A DNA stretch of 64,000 bases, taken from NCBI RefSeq assembly GCF_900199375.1, contig NZ_LT900217.1, forward strand, positions 2,108,001 to 2,172,000. Reading direction: 5' to 3'. Of this stretch, positions 25,469 through 34,297 are shown piece by piece (the stretch's first letter is position 1; each line of letters opens with the position of its first letter). The stretch comes from Gordonibacter urolithinfaciens (GTDB lineage: Bacteria > Actinomycetota > Coriobacteriia > Coriobacteriales > Eggerthellaceae). Both the position numbers and the translations under genes were made by a program. Below the pieces are notes generated by a model. The model did no database searches. It was not told the DNA's origin and saw only the letters and a list, made by a program, of their open reading frames with translations.

Positions 25469-26788
25469 ATGTCGTTCGACCCGATCGCCTACATCAACGA
25501 GCCGCGCTGGCTAGAGTCGCGGCTCGGGCTCGATCGCATTCGCGAGCTGCTCGATCGGCTGGGCCGGCCGCAGGACCGCCTCAAGTTCGTGCACGTGGCC
25601 GGCACGAACGGCAAGGGGTCGACCTGCGCCTACCTCGCCTCCATCCTGCAGGCCGCGGGCTTGCGCACGGGGCTGTTCACCAGCCCGTACCTCATCGCGT
25701 TCGAGGAGCGCATCCGCGTGGACGGGGCGAACATCTCGGCCGACGACCTCGCCGAGGCGACGCTGCTCGTGAAGGAGCAGGCCGAGGCCATGGCGGACCA
25801 TCCCACCGAGTTCGAGCTCATGTGCGCTGTGGCGCTCGTGCATTTCGCGCGGAGCGGCTGCGACATCGTGGTGCTCGAGGTGGGCCTCGGGGGGAGGCTC
25901 GATTCCACGAACGTCATCGACGCGCCCGAGGTGGCCGTCGTCGCGCGCATCGGGCTCGACCATACGAAGCTGCTCGGCACCACGCTGGCGGCCATCGCGG
26001 CCGAGAAGGCCGGTATCGTGAAGCCGGGTTCGGCCGTGGTGTCCTGGCCGCAGGAGCCCGCGGCAATGGCCGTGATCGGGGCGGCGGCTGCGGCCGCGGG
26101 GGATTCGCTGGTCGTGCCCGACTTGGCGCGCTTGGATGCCGGTCCGGTGGACTGGGCGGGTCTCGGAGCGCCCATGCGCCCGTTCTCCTACGGGCGCTTC
26201 GCTGACCTGCGCACGCGGCTGCTCGGCAGCTACCAGCCGGCGAACGCGGCGCTCGCCATCGAGGCGGTCGAAGCGCTGCGTGCCCGGGGCTGGGTCGTCG
26301 CCGACGATGCAGTTCGCCGCGGTATCGTCGAAACCGCGTGGCCCGGGCGCTTCGAGATCGTGCGCGCGGCGGCGGGCGAGCCCACGATTGTGGTGGACGG
26401 CGGCCATAACCCGCAGGGAGCCCGCGCGCTCGCCGATTCGCTGGCAGACGTATTTCCCGGCCGCAAGCCCGTGTTCGTCGTCGGCGTGCTGGAGGACAAG
26501 GACTACCCGGCCATGCTGGAGACGGTGCTGCCGCTCGGCGCGGCGTTCGTGTGCGTGGCGCCCGACAATCCCCGCGCGCTTCCTGCCGACAAGCTGGCCC
26601 GTGCCATCCGCTGGACGGGCCAGGACCTCTTGGGATGCTCGGCATGCACGCGCCCCTACGTTGCGCGCGACATGCCCGACGCGCTCGCCCGTGCCCGCGA
26701 GCTGGCCGGCCCGGACGGCCTCGTGTGCGCCTTCGGCAGCCTTTACTCGGTAGGGTCGGTGAAGGCGGCGCTCGGGACGCCGGCTTGA
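25469..26788 (+). CDS. folC: Folylpolyglutamate synthase / dihydrofolate synthase
   Basis: A 439-residue Mur-ligase-family enzyme adding glutamate to folates. P-loop GTNGKGST near residue 44; folate/omega-loop region TSPYLIAFEERIRVDG near 72; EVGLGGRLDSTN near 140 and DGGHNPQGARALADSL near 312 are characteristic. ATG 25469 follows GAGGAGG; an in-frame upstream start at 25424 would lie inside the parS palindrome and is rejected. Confidence 0.93.
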   Translation: MSFDPIAYINEPRWLESRLGLDRIRELLDRLGRPQDRLKFVHVAGTNGKGSTCAYLASILQAAGLRTGLFTSPYLIAFEERIRVDGANISADDLAEATLLVKEQAEAMADHPTEFELMCAVALVHFARSGCDIVVLEVGLGGRLDSTNVIDAPEVAVVARIGLDHTKLLGTTLAAIAAEKAGIVKPGSAVVSWPQEPAAMAVIGAAAAAAGDSLVVPDLARLDAGPVDWAGLGAPMRPFSYGRFADLRTRLLGSYQPANAALAIEAVEALRARGWVVADDAVRRGIVETAWPGRFEIVRAAAGEPTIVVDGGHNPQGARALADSLADVFPGRKPVFVVGVLEDKDYPAMLETVLPLGAAFVCVAPDNPRALPADKLARAIRWTGQDLLGCSACTRPYVARDMPDALARARELAGPDGLVCAFGSLYSVGSVKAALGTPA

Positions 26789-26859
26789 AGGCTCTACCGC
26801 AGGGTCGTCCCGCGTAGCAAGGGCTTCGCTCTGACGTCGATCGGGACCGTCCCCTAGGT

Positions 26860-26886
26860 CGCGGCAAGGGCGGATCCCTTGCCGCG
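26860..26886. terminator. Perfect 11-bp hairpin between folC and the ACP gene
   Basis: CGCGGCAAGGG-CGGAT-CCCTTGCCGCG, no T tract, in a convergent gap. The arm contains the GCAAGGG core also seen in the hairpin at 6733-6754. Confidence 0.5.
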
Positions 26887-26977
26887 CGTTCAACCCGCGA
26901 GAACCGGTGGGGCGGAGCTTTCGCTACAGCTTCTTCGAGGGCGCATCCTGCGGCGCCGGCGTGCTAGGATGGAGACG

Positions 26978-27196
26978 CTACAGGGAATCGACGTATGCCA
27001 CGAGGTCGCCCACCGTGTTCAGGCCCTCGGGTTCTCCGAAGTCCACCTCGCAGGCCTCCTCGAGGTCGCAGATGAGCTCCACCATGTCGAGCGAGTCGAT
27101 GCCGAGGGAATCGAAGGTGGACTCCGCGGTCACGGTGGACGGGTCGATGTCGAGATTCTCCTGCAGGATGTTCGTGATGGTGTCGATGGTGGCCAT
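26978..27196 (-). CDS. acpP: Acyl carrier protein
   Basis: A 72-residue acidic four-helix protein. The serine of LGIDSLDMVELICDLEE carries the 4'-phosphopantetheine arm. It serves fatty-acid or related acyl chemistry in the cytosol. It stands alone here, with no fatty-acid synthesis genes beside it, so it could be the housekeeping ACP or an additional one. ATG 27196 follows AAGGAAGG. Confidence 0.9.
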   Translation of the reverse strand: MATIDTITNILQENLDIDPSTVTAESTFDSLGIDSLDMVELICDLEEACEVDFGEPEGLNTVGDLVAYVDSL

Positions 27197-27316
27197 GGGC
27201 CTTCCTTTCTATGGGAAAACGTCGGCACTCATGGTAGCAGACGCGGGGGGCGTGCGCAGCCCCGCGCACGGAAAGGGCGGCGCTCGGAGCTCGGGCTCCG
27301 CGGTAAGGAGACGGCG

Positions 27317-27928
27317 ATGTGCGGACGGTTCGTCATGATCCCGCGCGACGTGGTGGAGCGCATCGTGCGCGAAGTGGAGCAGGGCTTGCCGCCTGACGTG
27401 CCCGACTACGAGCTGGCCGGCCTGGACGCGTTCCCCGGCGCGTGCGTGCCCGTGGTGGTGCCGGGGGAAGGCGCGGGCGGGTCGGGGCGCCTGGCGGTGG
27501 CGGAGCTCGATTAGGGGTATCCGGTGAGCTGGGCGAAGCGGCCCGTGTTCAACACGCGCGTGGACACGGCCACCGGCCCGCGCGGCCAGATGTGGCGCGA
27601 GTCGCTTGAGCAGCGCCGCTGCGCCGTGCCCACGCTGGGCTTCTACGAGCCCCACCGAACCGAGCGCGCCGTGAGCCCCAAGACGGGCCGCGAGGTGAAG
27701 GTGCAGTGCGCGTTCGGCCTGCCGGAGAACCCGGTCACGTTCTTGGGCGGCATCTACGAGGACGGCCATTTCTCGATCATGACCTGTGAGCCCAACCGCT
27801 GGGTGCGCGACGTGCACGACCGCATGCCCCTCGTTCTGCGCCCGTCCGAGCTGGGCGATTGGCTGGGCCCGCGCTATGCCGACTTGTTCGACCGCCGCGA
27901 CGTGGAGCTGGCCTGCCGCGTGGCGTGA
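27317..27928 (+). pseudogene. SOS-response-associated (YedK/HMCES) protein gene with in-frame amber stop
   Basis: Starts at ATG 27317 (AAGGAG upstream) with MCGRFVM, giving the catalytic Cys2 that crosslinks to abasic sites. After codon 65 the frame meets TAG at 27512-27514 and then continues open, in the same frame, to 27928 with the rest of the family: GYPVSWAKRPVFNTRVDT, RRCAVPTLGFYEP near residue 110 and the C-terminal part ending near LGPRYADL. Family members normally have Trp directly before the Gly, so a single TGG-to-TAG change explains the break. Full length would be 203 codons. A sequencing error or stop-codon readthrough cannot be excluded. Confidence 0.8.
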
Positions 27929-27946
27929 CCGGACGAGGCGCGTCCC

Positions 27947-29485
27947 CTACGCCAGGTCGCCGCGCGCGGCGAACACGGCGGCGATCACGTCCTCGAACAG
28001 GTCGACGTTCGAGGTGGTGTACGGTATGTTCGACATGACGCTCACCAGGTAGCGGCGTCCGTCCTTCGCCACGATGCCCGCGTCGCACAAGGCGTTGTAC
28101 TCGCCGTTCTCGAACGATTCCATGGACCAGCCCGGCTTGCTCTGTACCTGAACGCCCTCGTCCTTCAGAGCTTCGCGCAGGTAGGATGTCTCGTCCCTCT
28201 CGAGCAGCCCCGCGAGCCACTGGGCCGTCTCGGTGCCGGAGGCCAGGTACTCGCTCGCGTTCGGCCACAGCCGCACGCCGTCGCGCACCGTATAGTGCGG
28301 GAACCACGTGTCGTAGGCCAATGCCGGGTCGACGCCCAGGCCCTCCAGGTACGCTGCCAGCGCGTCGTCGCTGTAGTCGTAGCGCAGGGCGCCGTAGGTG
28401 TCGTTGCTGGAGAACAGGATGGCGCTCTCTATCATGCTGCCTATGAGTTCGGAGCCCTGCGAGGAGAACACGCCCGACTCGCTCATGAAGCCGCTCGTGA
28501 CGAAGTCGTCGCGGGTGGCGAGGCCCGTCTCTAACTGGCTTTGGCAGAAGTAGACGCAGTACGGCCCCTTGAACGAGCTGGCCCCGTAGAACACGGCGTC
28601 CACGTTGCTCGCGATGCCGCGGCCGGTGCCCAGGTCCACAAGCGCGAACCCGAAGGAGCGGTCGTTTTCCGCGAAGGGGGCGAAAGCCTGGTCGATCGCC
28701 GCTTTCGACGCGTCGGACAGCACGGGCTGCACGGCCACGGCGCTGCCCTCCGCCGGGGCGGGGGCGAACGCTTGCGGCTCCGTACCCGTCGGAAGATCCA
28801 GCTCGGCCAACCCCGTCTCGACGGCGGGCAGCGCCGCAAGGCGCTCCTCGGGTGTGGGAGGGCTCTCGGCCTCGGCCTCGGCGGCGGGCTCCTCTTCCGT
28901 CGGGGTAGCAGAGCAGGTGCTGAACAGGTTTGATATCCCGAAAAAGAGCAATGCGCACGCGGCTACGACGCCTGCGACGAGCACGATCCTCCGCAGCGGG
29001 TTCTGGTCGGGCCCGCCGCCGGCGTAGAGCGTGGGGGCGGGGCGCGCGGAGGAGCGGGTCGCCGGGCGCTTGGACGGGCGGGCGGCGACCTGTCCGGCGG
29101 GATGGGCGTCGGGCCGCGGTGCGGTGCGGTTCGCGGGGCGCTTTGAAGCCGGGGAGGTACGCTCGGCCGGTCGGGACGCTGGGCGTTCGGTCACGTGCGC
29201 GGAAGGCCGGGCCGAGGGGCGCTGCGGGCGGTTCGACCGGGTCTGCGGCCGATCCGCATCCCCGTTCTCGGGCGCCAATGCCTCGCCGCACGTGCGCGTC
29301 TGCGCGTCCTCCGGGGTCGACGACCTCCGGTTTCCCGCATTTTCCGCGGCCGGGCCGATCTGCTCGGCCGTCTGGCCGGGGGTGCTCTCCAGGTAGTCCC
29401 GGGCGGAGAGCACGACCCGCCCCGCCCGGGCAGGGCGGGGAGAACGGGAGGACCGAGCGTCATCGTGCTTGTTGGGACCGGTCAC
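27947..29485 (-). CDS. Membrane-anchored serine hydrolase, class A beta-lactamase-like
   Basis: A 512-residue protein. About 165 N-terminal residues are Arg/Pro/Ser-rich and probably disordered in the cytosol. One membrane helix follows (IVLVAGVVAACALLFFGI), a Glu/Ala/Pro-rich linker, then an extracellular serine beta-lactamase-like domain from about 245. The active-site motifs are SSFK (in YGASSFKGPYC), SND (in FSSNDTYG) and KPG near residue 460 in place of KTG. Family knowledge: such domains include beta-lactamases, D,D-peptidases and inactive cell-wall-binding forms. The substitution in the third motif makes true beta-lactamase activity uncertain. GTG 29485 follows AAGGGGAG, 18 bases after hpf, with which it is probably co-transcribed. 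Confidence 0.8.
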   Translation of the reverse strand: MTGPNKHDDARSSRSPRPARAGRVVLSARDYLESTPGQTAEQIGPAAENAGNRRSSTPEDAQTRTCGEALAPENGDADRPQTRSNRPQRPSARPSAHVTERPASRPAERTSPASKRPANRTAPRPDAHPAGQVAARPSKRPATRSSARPAPTLYAGGGPDQNPLRRIVLVAGVVAACALLFFGISNLFSTCSATPTEEEPAAEAEAESPPTPEERLAALPAVETGLAELDLPTGTEPQAFAPAPAEGSAVAVQPVLSDASKAAIDQAFAPFAENDRSFGFALVDLGTGRGIASNVDAVFYGASSFKGPYCVYFCQSQLETGLATRDDFVTSGFMSESGVFSSQGSELIGSMIESAILFSSNDTYGALRYDYSDDALAAYLEGLGVDPALAYDTWFPHYTVRDGVRLWPNASEYLASGTETAQWLAGLLERDETSYLREALKDEGVQVQSKPGWSMESFENGEYNALCDAGIVAKDGRRYLVSVMSNIPYTTSNVDLFEDVIAAVFAARGDLA

Positions 29486-29503
29486 CGTTCTCCCCTTCGG
29501 ATG

Positions 29504-30079
29504 CTAGGCTTCTTCGCGCTGCTTGAGCAGGCCGTAGCCGCCGTCGTCGCGGCGGTAGAGCACGTTTACCATGTTGGTGTCGCGGTCGGTGTAGGCGAAG
29601 AAGTCGTGGCCCAGTAGGTCGATCTTCACGAGCGCCTCCTCCTCGGTCAGCGGCTCGAACTCGATCTCCTTCACGCGCACAACCTCTTCGTCGGCTGCGA
29701 GCTCCTCCATGAGCTGGTCGAGGTCCTTGGTCGGCACGGGCTCGGTGCGGATGGTCTCGTCCACGGCGCGCAGTTTGCGGTCGATGACCTTCGTCTTGTA
29801 CTTGCGCAGCTGGCGGACCACCTTGGCGGCGGCCACGTCGATGGCTGCGTACATGTCCTCTTCGCATTCCTCCACGCGGATGATATGGCCCTTCGTGCGC
29901 AGGGTGACCTCGCAGCAGGCAGGACGGGGATTCGCGGGATTCTTCTCCACGTACAGAACAACCTCGGCAACGAGAGGGTCGATGTCCATGACCTTCATCG
30001 AGTTGCCGATCTTCTCCTCGGCGTATTGACGCAGTGCATCGGTTACGGGCATTTTGCGTCCGGCTACGGTAATGCTCAT
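29504..30079 (-). CDS. hpf: Ribosome hibernation promoting factor, long form
   Basis: A 191-residue protein. The N-terminal HPF/YfiA domain (about 1-105: ITVAGRKMPVTDALRQYAEEKIG and the basic RQLRKYKTKVIDRK end) binds the 30S decoding centre. The C-terminal domain (about 130-190: VVRVKEIEFEPLTEEEALVKI, then FFAYTDRDTNMVNVLYRRDDGGYGL) dimerises 70S ribosomes into 100S. ATG 30079 follows GAGGTGAG; the GTG nine bases upstream overlaps this ribosome site and is rejected. Confidence 0.93.
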   Translation of the reverse strand: MSITVAGRKMPVTDALRQYAEEKIGNSMKVMDIDPLVAEVVLYVEKNPANPRPACCEVTLRTKGHIIRVEECEEDMYAAIDVAAAKVVRQLRKYKTKVIDRKLRAVDETIRTEPVPTKDLDQLMEELAADEEVVRVKEIEFEPLTEEEALVKIDLLGHDFFAYTDRDTNMVNVLYRRDDGGYGLLKQREEA

Positions 30080-30417
30080 AGCACTCACCTCTTACCTCGT
30101 GGCGAATAAAAAAAGCTTGGCCGGAAGCCCTGGCCGAGGTCGTGCGGGGCGGATACCGATATGCCGCTCATGCAAGACCCAAGTCGACTCCTCACGCCAA
30201 ACTGATAGGTACAGCATAGCGCAAAACGCCCGACTGCGGCAGGGTATTTTAGAGTCGTTGGCAAAACGGCGCACGCGGCGGGGGCATGCGGGGTGCCGTC
30301 TTGGAGAGAATGCGCTACGTTGTGAAATCGGGTTGGAAACGAGTGGCGAATACGTGGCCCACGAGGGTGTATAAGGGATAATACGACCTTCAGGCATTGT
30401 CGACAGATAGGGCGGAC
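30080..30417. other. Divergent intergenic region hpf/nhaA
   Basis: Somewhat A+T-richer 338-base region. A minus-strand TATGCT at 30213-30218 may serve hpf, and GATAAT at 30377-30382 lies 36 bases before nhaA. No clear -35 elements, operators or small genes are visible. Confidence 0.35.
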
Positions 30418-32238
30418 ATGGCATCCACACCGGCCAAAGAGCAGAAGCTGTTCATCAACGAGGTGCAACGCCATCAGGCGCGCTACCGCAAGCTCATCCA
30501 ATTCACGCACTCTTCGACGAAGGCCGCGGGCGCCATGCTCCTGGCGGCCGTCGTGGCGCTGATCGTGGCGAACACCGGGGCGTACGAGGCGTTCCTGGAC
30601 TTCTGGCACACGGAGGTGGGCGTTTTCTTCGGCGACGGGTTCGCCGGCATGTCGCTCGGACACATCATCAACGACATCTTCATGGCCATTTTCTTCCTGC
30701 TGGTGGGCCTGGAGGTGAAGTACGAGCTCACGGTGGGCGAGCTCACGAACATCCGCCAAGCGCTGCTGCCCATCGTGGCGGCCGTGGGAGGCGTGCTGGC
30801 TCCCATCGGCATCTACCTGGCCTTCAACGCGACGAACCCGGAGACGGCGCACGGCTGGGGCGTGCCCACGGCCACCGACATCGCGTTCGCGCTGGGCATC
30901 CTGGCGCTCTTGGGCAACCGCGTGCCGAACGGCGTGCGCGTGTTCCTGAGCACGTTGGCCGTGGCCGACGACATCATCGCCATCTTGGTCATCGCCATCT
31001 TCTACGGGCACAGCCCGTCGCTGCCGTGGCTGGCCGTGGCCGCCGTCGTGCTGTTCGTGCTCGTGCTCATGAACCGCAACCACATCTACTCGCTCATTCC
31101 GTACCTGCTGGTGGGAGCCGTGCTGTGGTACTGCGTGTATATGTCCGGCGTGCACGCCACCATCGCCGGCGTGCTGCTGGCGTTCACCATTCCCTCGGGG
31201 TCGCGCGTGAACATCAAGAGCTTCCTCACCTGGTCGGGCGACAAGGTGCGCGAGGCGCGCTCGGCCTACCAGCCCGAGACGCCCGTCATCGCGCAGGGCG
31301 GCTACATCGAGACGGTGCAGGACCTGAGCCGCGTGGCGCGCCAGGTGGTGCCGCCGGCCACGCGCCTGGAGCACCGGCTGTACCCCTGGGTGTACTTCGG
31401 CATCCTGCCGCTGTTCGCCCTCACGAACGCCGATGTGAGCTTCCTGGGTGTGGACGTGGGCGCCATGCTCTCGAGCCCGGTGCTCTACGGCGTGCTGCTG
31501 GGCCTGCTCGTGGGCAAGCCGCTTGGCATCATGCTGTTCAGCATGGCGGTGGTGAAGTCGAAGCTGGCGTCGCTGCCGGAGAACGTGAACTGGTTCCACA
31601 TGCTGGGCGCGTCCATCCTGGGCGGCGTGGGCTTCACCATGGCCATCTTCGTGGCGAACCTGGCGTTCCCCGACGAGGGCCTGGTGGCCACGGCGAAGCT
31701 GGGCATCCTGGCGGCGTCGCTCCTGGCCGGGGTGCTGGGCTTCGTGCTGCTGCTGCTGCAGGCGAAGGCGGCGCAGAAGCGCGGCGTGGCGTACCTGTCG
31801 TCGAGCGCCGACGACATCACGCGCCAGACGGCGGGCGACGAGGCCGCGCGCGAGGCTGAGGAACTGCTGCGCGATTTGGAGGATCCGGCGATCAAGGACG
31901 AGGTCGAGGCGGCGAAGAAGCGCGGCGGCGTGTTCGAGATAGCCGTGGACTTGGGACCGACCGGCCTTTTGGGCGGCGGCTCCATCGGGGACGTGCGCGA
32001 GGCCGTGCGCAACGAGGTGGTGCGCGTGCTGCGCGAGGAGGGCAAGGACGACCTCCTGGAGAAGGTGCAGGAGGAGTTCAAGGAGCACGCCGGCGAGCCC
32101 CCGCTGGCCAGCGTGGAGGAGACGCTTCTGCGCGAGAGGGGCGAGGACGCCCTTTTGAGGGCGATTCGCCGCGAGAGCGACGACGTCGTCGGCATGAGCG
32201 GTGGCAAGGGCGGGGACGAGGACGAGCCGCGGGATTAG
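30418..32238 (+). CDS. nhaA: Na+/H+ antiporter NhaA with long C-terminal cytosolic extension
   Basis: A 606-residue membrane protein exchanging sodium for protons. The paired transport aspartates are D184-D185 (LAVADDIIAILVIAIFY); TDIAFALGILALLGNRVP and GGVGFTMAIFVANLAF are family signatures. The antiporter core ends near residue 445. The remaining about 160 residues are highly charged and helical (for example EAAREAEELLRDLEDPAIK, and VREAVRNEVVRVLREEGKDDL), absent from E. coli NhaA and possibly regulatory. ATG 30418 follows AGGGCGG; an upstream TTG at 30397 is less likely. Confidence 0.9.
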   Translation: MASTPAKEQKLFINEVQRHQARYRKLIQFTHSSTKAAGAMLLAAVVALIVANTGAYEAFLDFWHTEVGVFFGDGFAGMSLGHIINDIFMAIFFLLVGLEVKYELTVGELTNIRQALLPIVAAVGGVLAPIGIYLAFNATNPETAHGWGVPTATDIAFALGILALLGNRVPNGVRVFLSTLAVADDIIAILVIAIFYGHSPSLPWLAVAAVVLFVLVLMNRNHIYSLIPYLLVGAVLWYCVYMSGVHATIAGVLLAFTIPSGSRVNIKSFLTWSGDKVREARSAYQPETPVIAQGGYIETVQDLSRVARQVVPPATRLEHRLYPWVYFGILPLFALTNADVSFLGVDVGAMLSSPVLYGVLLGLLVGKPLGIMLFSMAVVKSKLASLPENVNWFHMLGASILGGVGFTMAIFVANLAFPDEGLVATAKLGILAASLLAGVLGFVLLLLQAKAAQKRGVAYLSSSADDITRQTAGDEAAREAEELLRDLEDPAIKDEVEAAKKRGGVFEIAVDLGPTGLLGGGSIGDVREAVRNEVVRVLREEGKDDLLEKVQEEFKEHAGEPPLASVEETLLRERGEDALLRAIRRESDDVVGMSGGKGGDEDEPRD

Positions 32239-32521
32239 CGGCCTCCGGTATCCGCGCAGGGGGGGGCGTGCCGGTGCCCGGTATGCGCCCGTCCAGGCTG
32301 CCGTGCTCCCGTTCTCCGCGCGAGCCGTGCTGCACCTGCGCCATGCCGCGATCGCCGGTGCCGCGCTTCCGCACGGCCGCAGGCTGCGCTGCGCGCGAGC
32401 CCCGAGGAACGGTTGGCCGGAGCCTCGCTGTCCGCGTGGCTTCTGCATGGGGATCGCGCCCGCCGTGCGAACCCTGCGCTATACTGTACGGTCGAAAACG
32501 CCATGCGAACGAAGGGAAACC

Positions 32522-33901
32522 ATGGAAGCTGCCGCCATCGTGCTCGCCGCGGGTGCCGGAACCCGCATGAAGTCGAAGAAGCCCAAGGTCGTCCACGAGG
32601 TGCTGGGCAAGCCGCTCGTGCGCTGGGTGGTGGACGCCGCCCACGAGGCCGGCATCAGCCGCGTTGCGACCGTCGTGGGCCACGAGCGCCAGCAGGTGGA
32701 GCCGCTTGTGGAGGCCGACACCGACGTGGTGGTGCAGCCCGAGCGCCGCGGCACGGCCGACGCCGTGGCCGTGTGCGCCGAAGCGCTCGCCGGCTTCGAC
32801 GGCTCGCTCGTGGTTCTCTCGGGCGACTGCCCGCTCATCACCGCCGACACCATCCGCCGGCTCGTGGACATGCGCGAGCAGGCCGACGCGGCCGTGGTGG
32901 TGCTCACCATGGAGCTGGAGAACCCCTACGGCTACGGGCGCATCGTGCGCGACCGCGTGGGCGCCGTGGAGCGCATCGTGGAGCAGAAGGACGCGAACAG
33001 CGCCGAGGCCGCCATCTGCGAGTGCAACTCCGGCTTCTACTGCTTCGACGCCCGCGCGCTGTTCGACGCGCTCGGCCAGGTGGACGACGACAACGCCCAG
33101 GGCGAGTTCTACCTCACCGACGTGCTGGCCATCTGCCGCGCCGCCGGCCGCCCCGTGCTGGCGCTCCCCACCGACGATCCGTCCGAGTGCCTGGGCGTGA
33201 ACTCGCGGGCCCAGCTGGCCGAGGCCACGAAGTTCGCCCAGCGCCGCATCAACGCCGCGCACCTGGCGGCCGGCGTGACCATGACCGACCCCGACCAGGT
33301 GTGGATTGGGCCCGACGTGGTCATCGAGCAGGACGTGGAGCTGCTGCCGCAGACGTTCCTCATGGGCAGCACGTCCGTGGGCGAGGACAGCGTGATCGGC
33401 CCGAACTCGCGGCTGACCGACACGGTGGTGGGGCGCGGCTGCACCGTGGACGAGACGGTGGCCGTGGAGGCGCTCATCGACGACGGCGCCTCGTGCGGCC
33501 CGCGCGCCTACCTGCGCCCGGCCGCGCACCTGTGCGAGGGCGCCAAGGCCGGCACCCATGTGGAGATCAAGAAGTCCACGGTGGGCAAGGGCTCGAAGGT
33601 GCCGCACCTGTCCTACATCGGCGACACCACCATCGGCGAGGACGTGAACATCGGCGCCGGATCCATCACCTGCAACTACGACGGCAAGAAGAAGTGGCCC
33701 ACCGTCATTGGCGACGGCGCGTTCGTGGGGAGCGACACCATGATGGTGGCCCCGGTGAGCATCGGCGCGGGCGCCATCATCGGCGCGGGCTCCTGCATCA
33801 CGAAGGACGTGGCGGCCGACGCGCTGGCCCTGACGCGCCCCGAGCAGCGCGAGATTCTCGGTTGGGCCGCCAAGAAGCGCGAGCAGCAAGCCCAAGGGTA
33901 G
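32522..33901 (+). CDS. glmU: Bifunctional GlmU: glucosamine-1-phosphate acetyltransferase / N-acetylglucosamine-1-phosphate uridyltransferase
   Basis: A 459-residue enzyme making UDP-GlcNAc for peptidoglycan. The N-terminal nucleotidyltransferase (LAAGAGTRMKSKKPKVVHEV, then LSGDCPLI near 100) is followed from about 250 by a left-handed beta-helix acetyltransferase (VGEDSVIGPNSRL, KKSTVGKGSKVPHLSYIGD, and GAGSITCNYDGKKK). ATG 32522 follows GAAGGG, and a TATACT at 32480-32485 may be the -10. It heads the conserved glmU-prs-pth order, though a strong terminator separates it from prs. Confidence 0.95.
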   Translation: MEAAAIVLAAGAGTRMKSKKPKVVHEVLGKPLVRWVVDAAHEAGISRVATVVGHERQQVEPLVEADTDVVVQPERRGTADAVAVCAEALAGFDGSLVVLSGDCPLITADTIRRLVDMREQADAAVVVLTMELENPYGYGRIVRDRVGAVERIVEQKDANSAEAAICECNSGFYCFDARALFDALGQVDDDNAQGEFYLTDVLAICRAAGRPVLALPTDDPSECLGVNSRAQLAEATKFAQRRINAAHLAAGVTMTDPDQVWIGPDVVIEQDVELLPQTFLMGSTSVGEDSVIGPNSRLTDTVVGRGCTVDETVAVEALIDDGASCGPRAYLRPAAHLCEGAKAGTHVEIKKSTVGKGSKVPHLSYIGDTTIGEDVNIGAGSITCNYDGKKKWPTVIGDGAFVGSDTMMVAPVSIGAGAIIGAGSCITKDVAADALALTRPEQREILGWAAKKREQQAQG

Positions 33902-34297
33902 GTCTGCCGCTTCCTGCCCAAGGGTTCTTCGCGAAAACGGGGTCGGAAAGTCACCGTTTTGGCCGCTGTGAAGTGTTTTGACGCGCCCGGAGGCCTTCCG
34001 GGCGCGTTTTTCGTGGAGCACAAGCGCATTTCCCCTGGTCGGCGAAAGCACGTGTCCCCCTTTAGGCGTCCGAGAGCTTCACGGCGTCCAAAACTGTGCA
34101 TCGAGTTCCCCGGAAGGTCGAGATGCCCCGAAGGGGGGCAATTCCCGATCAGGATATTTCGTTGCGGTCAATCTGCGAAGATACCGAAGTTGTCACTGTG
34201 CGGGCACCCTGCCTGCGGATACAATAGTGCCCATGTGAGAGGGGGCGACTGCTGCGGCGGGCGCGGCGGCCCCGCGGCAACATGAAGGAGCGCGCAC
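33902..34297. other. Intergenic region glmU/prs
   Basis: A 396-base gap containing the glmU terminator near its left end and a TGCCCC/GGGGCA mini-hairpin near 34128-34144. A TACAAT at 34220-34225 may be the prs -10. No gene is supported. Confidence 0.4.
33981..34011 (+). terminator. Rho-independent terminator of glmU
   Basis: ACGCGCCCGGA-GGCCT-TCCGGGCGCGT, an 11-bp perfect stem followed by TTTT (five T in a row counting the stem's last base). Confidence 0.9.

Noticed and set aside
30085-32448. 787-residue open frame on the minus strand
   Set aside because: Antisense to nhaA; no motif and biased composition.
34190-34225. TTGTCA / TACAAT as a prs promoter
   Set aside because: Spacing is 24 bases, too long for a standard promoter; only the -10-like hexamer is mentioned.
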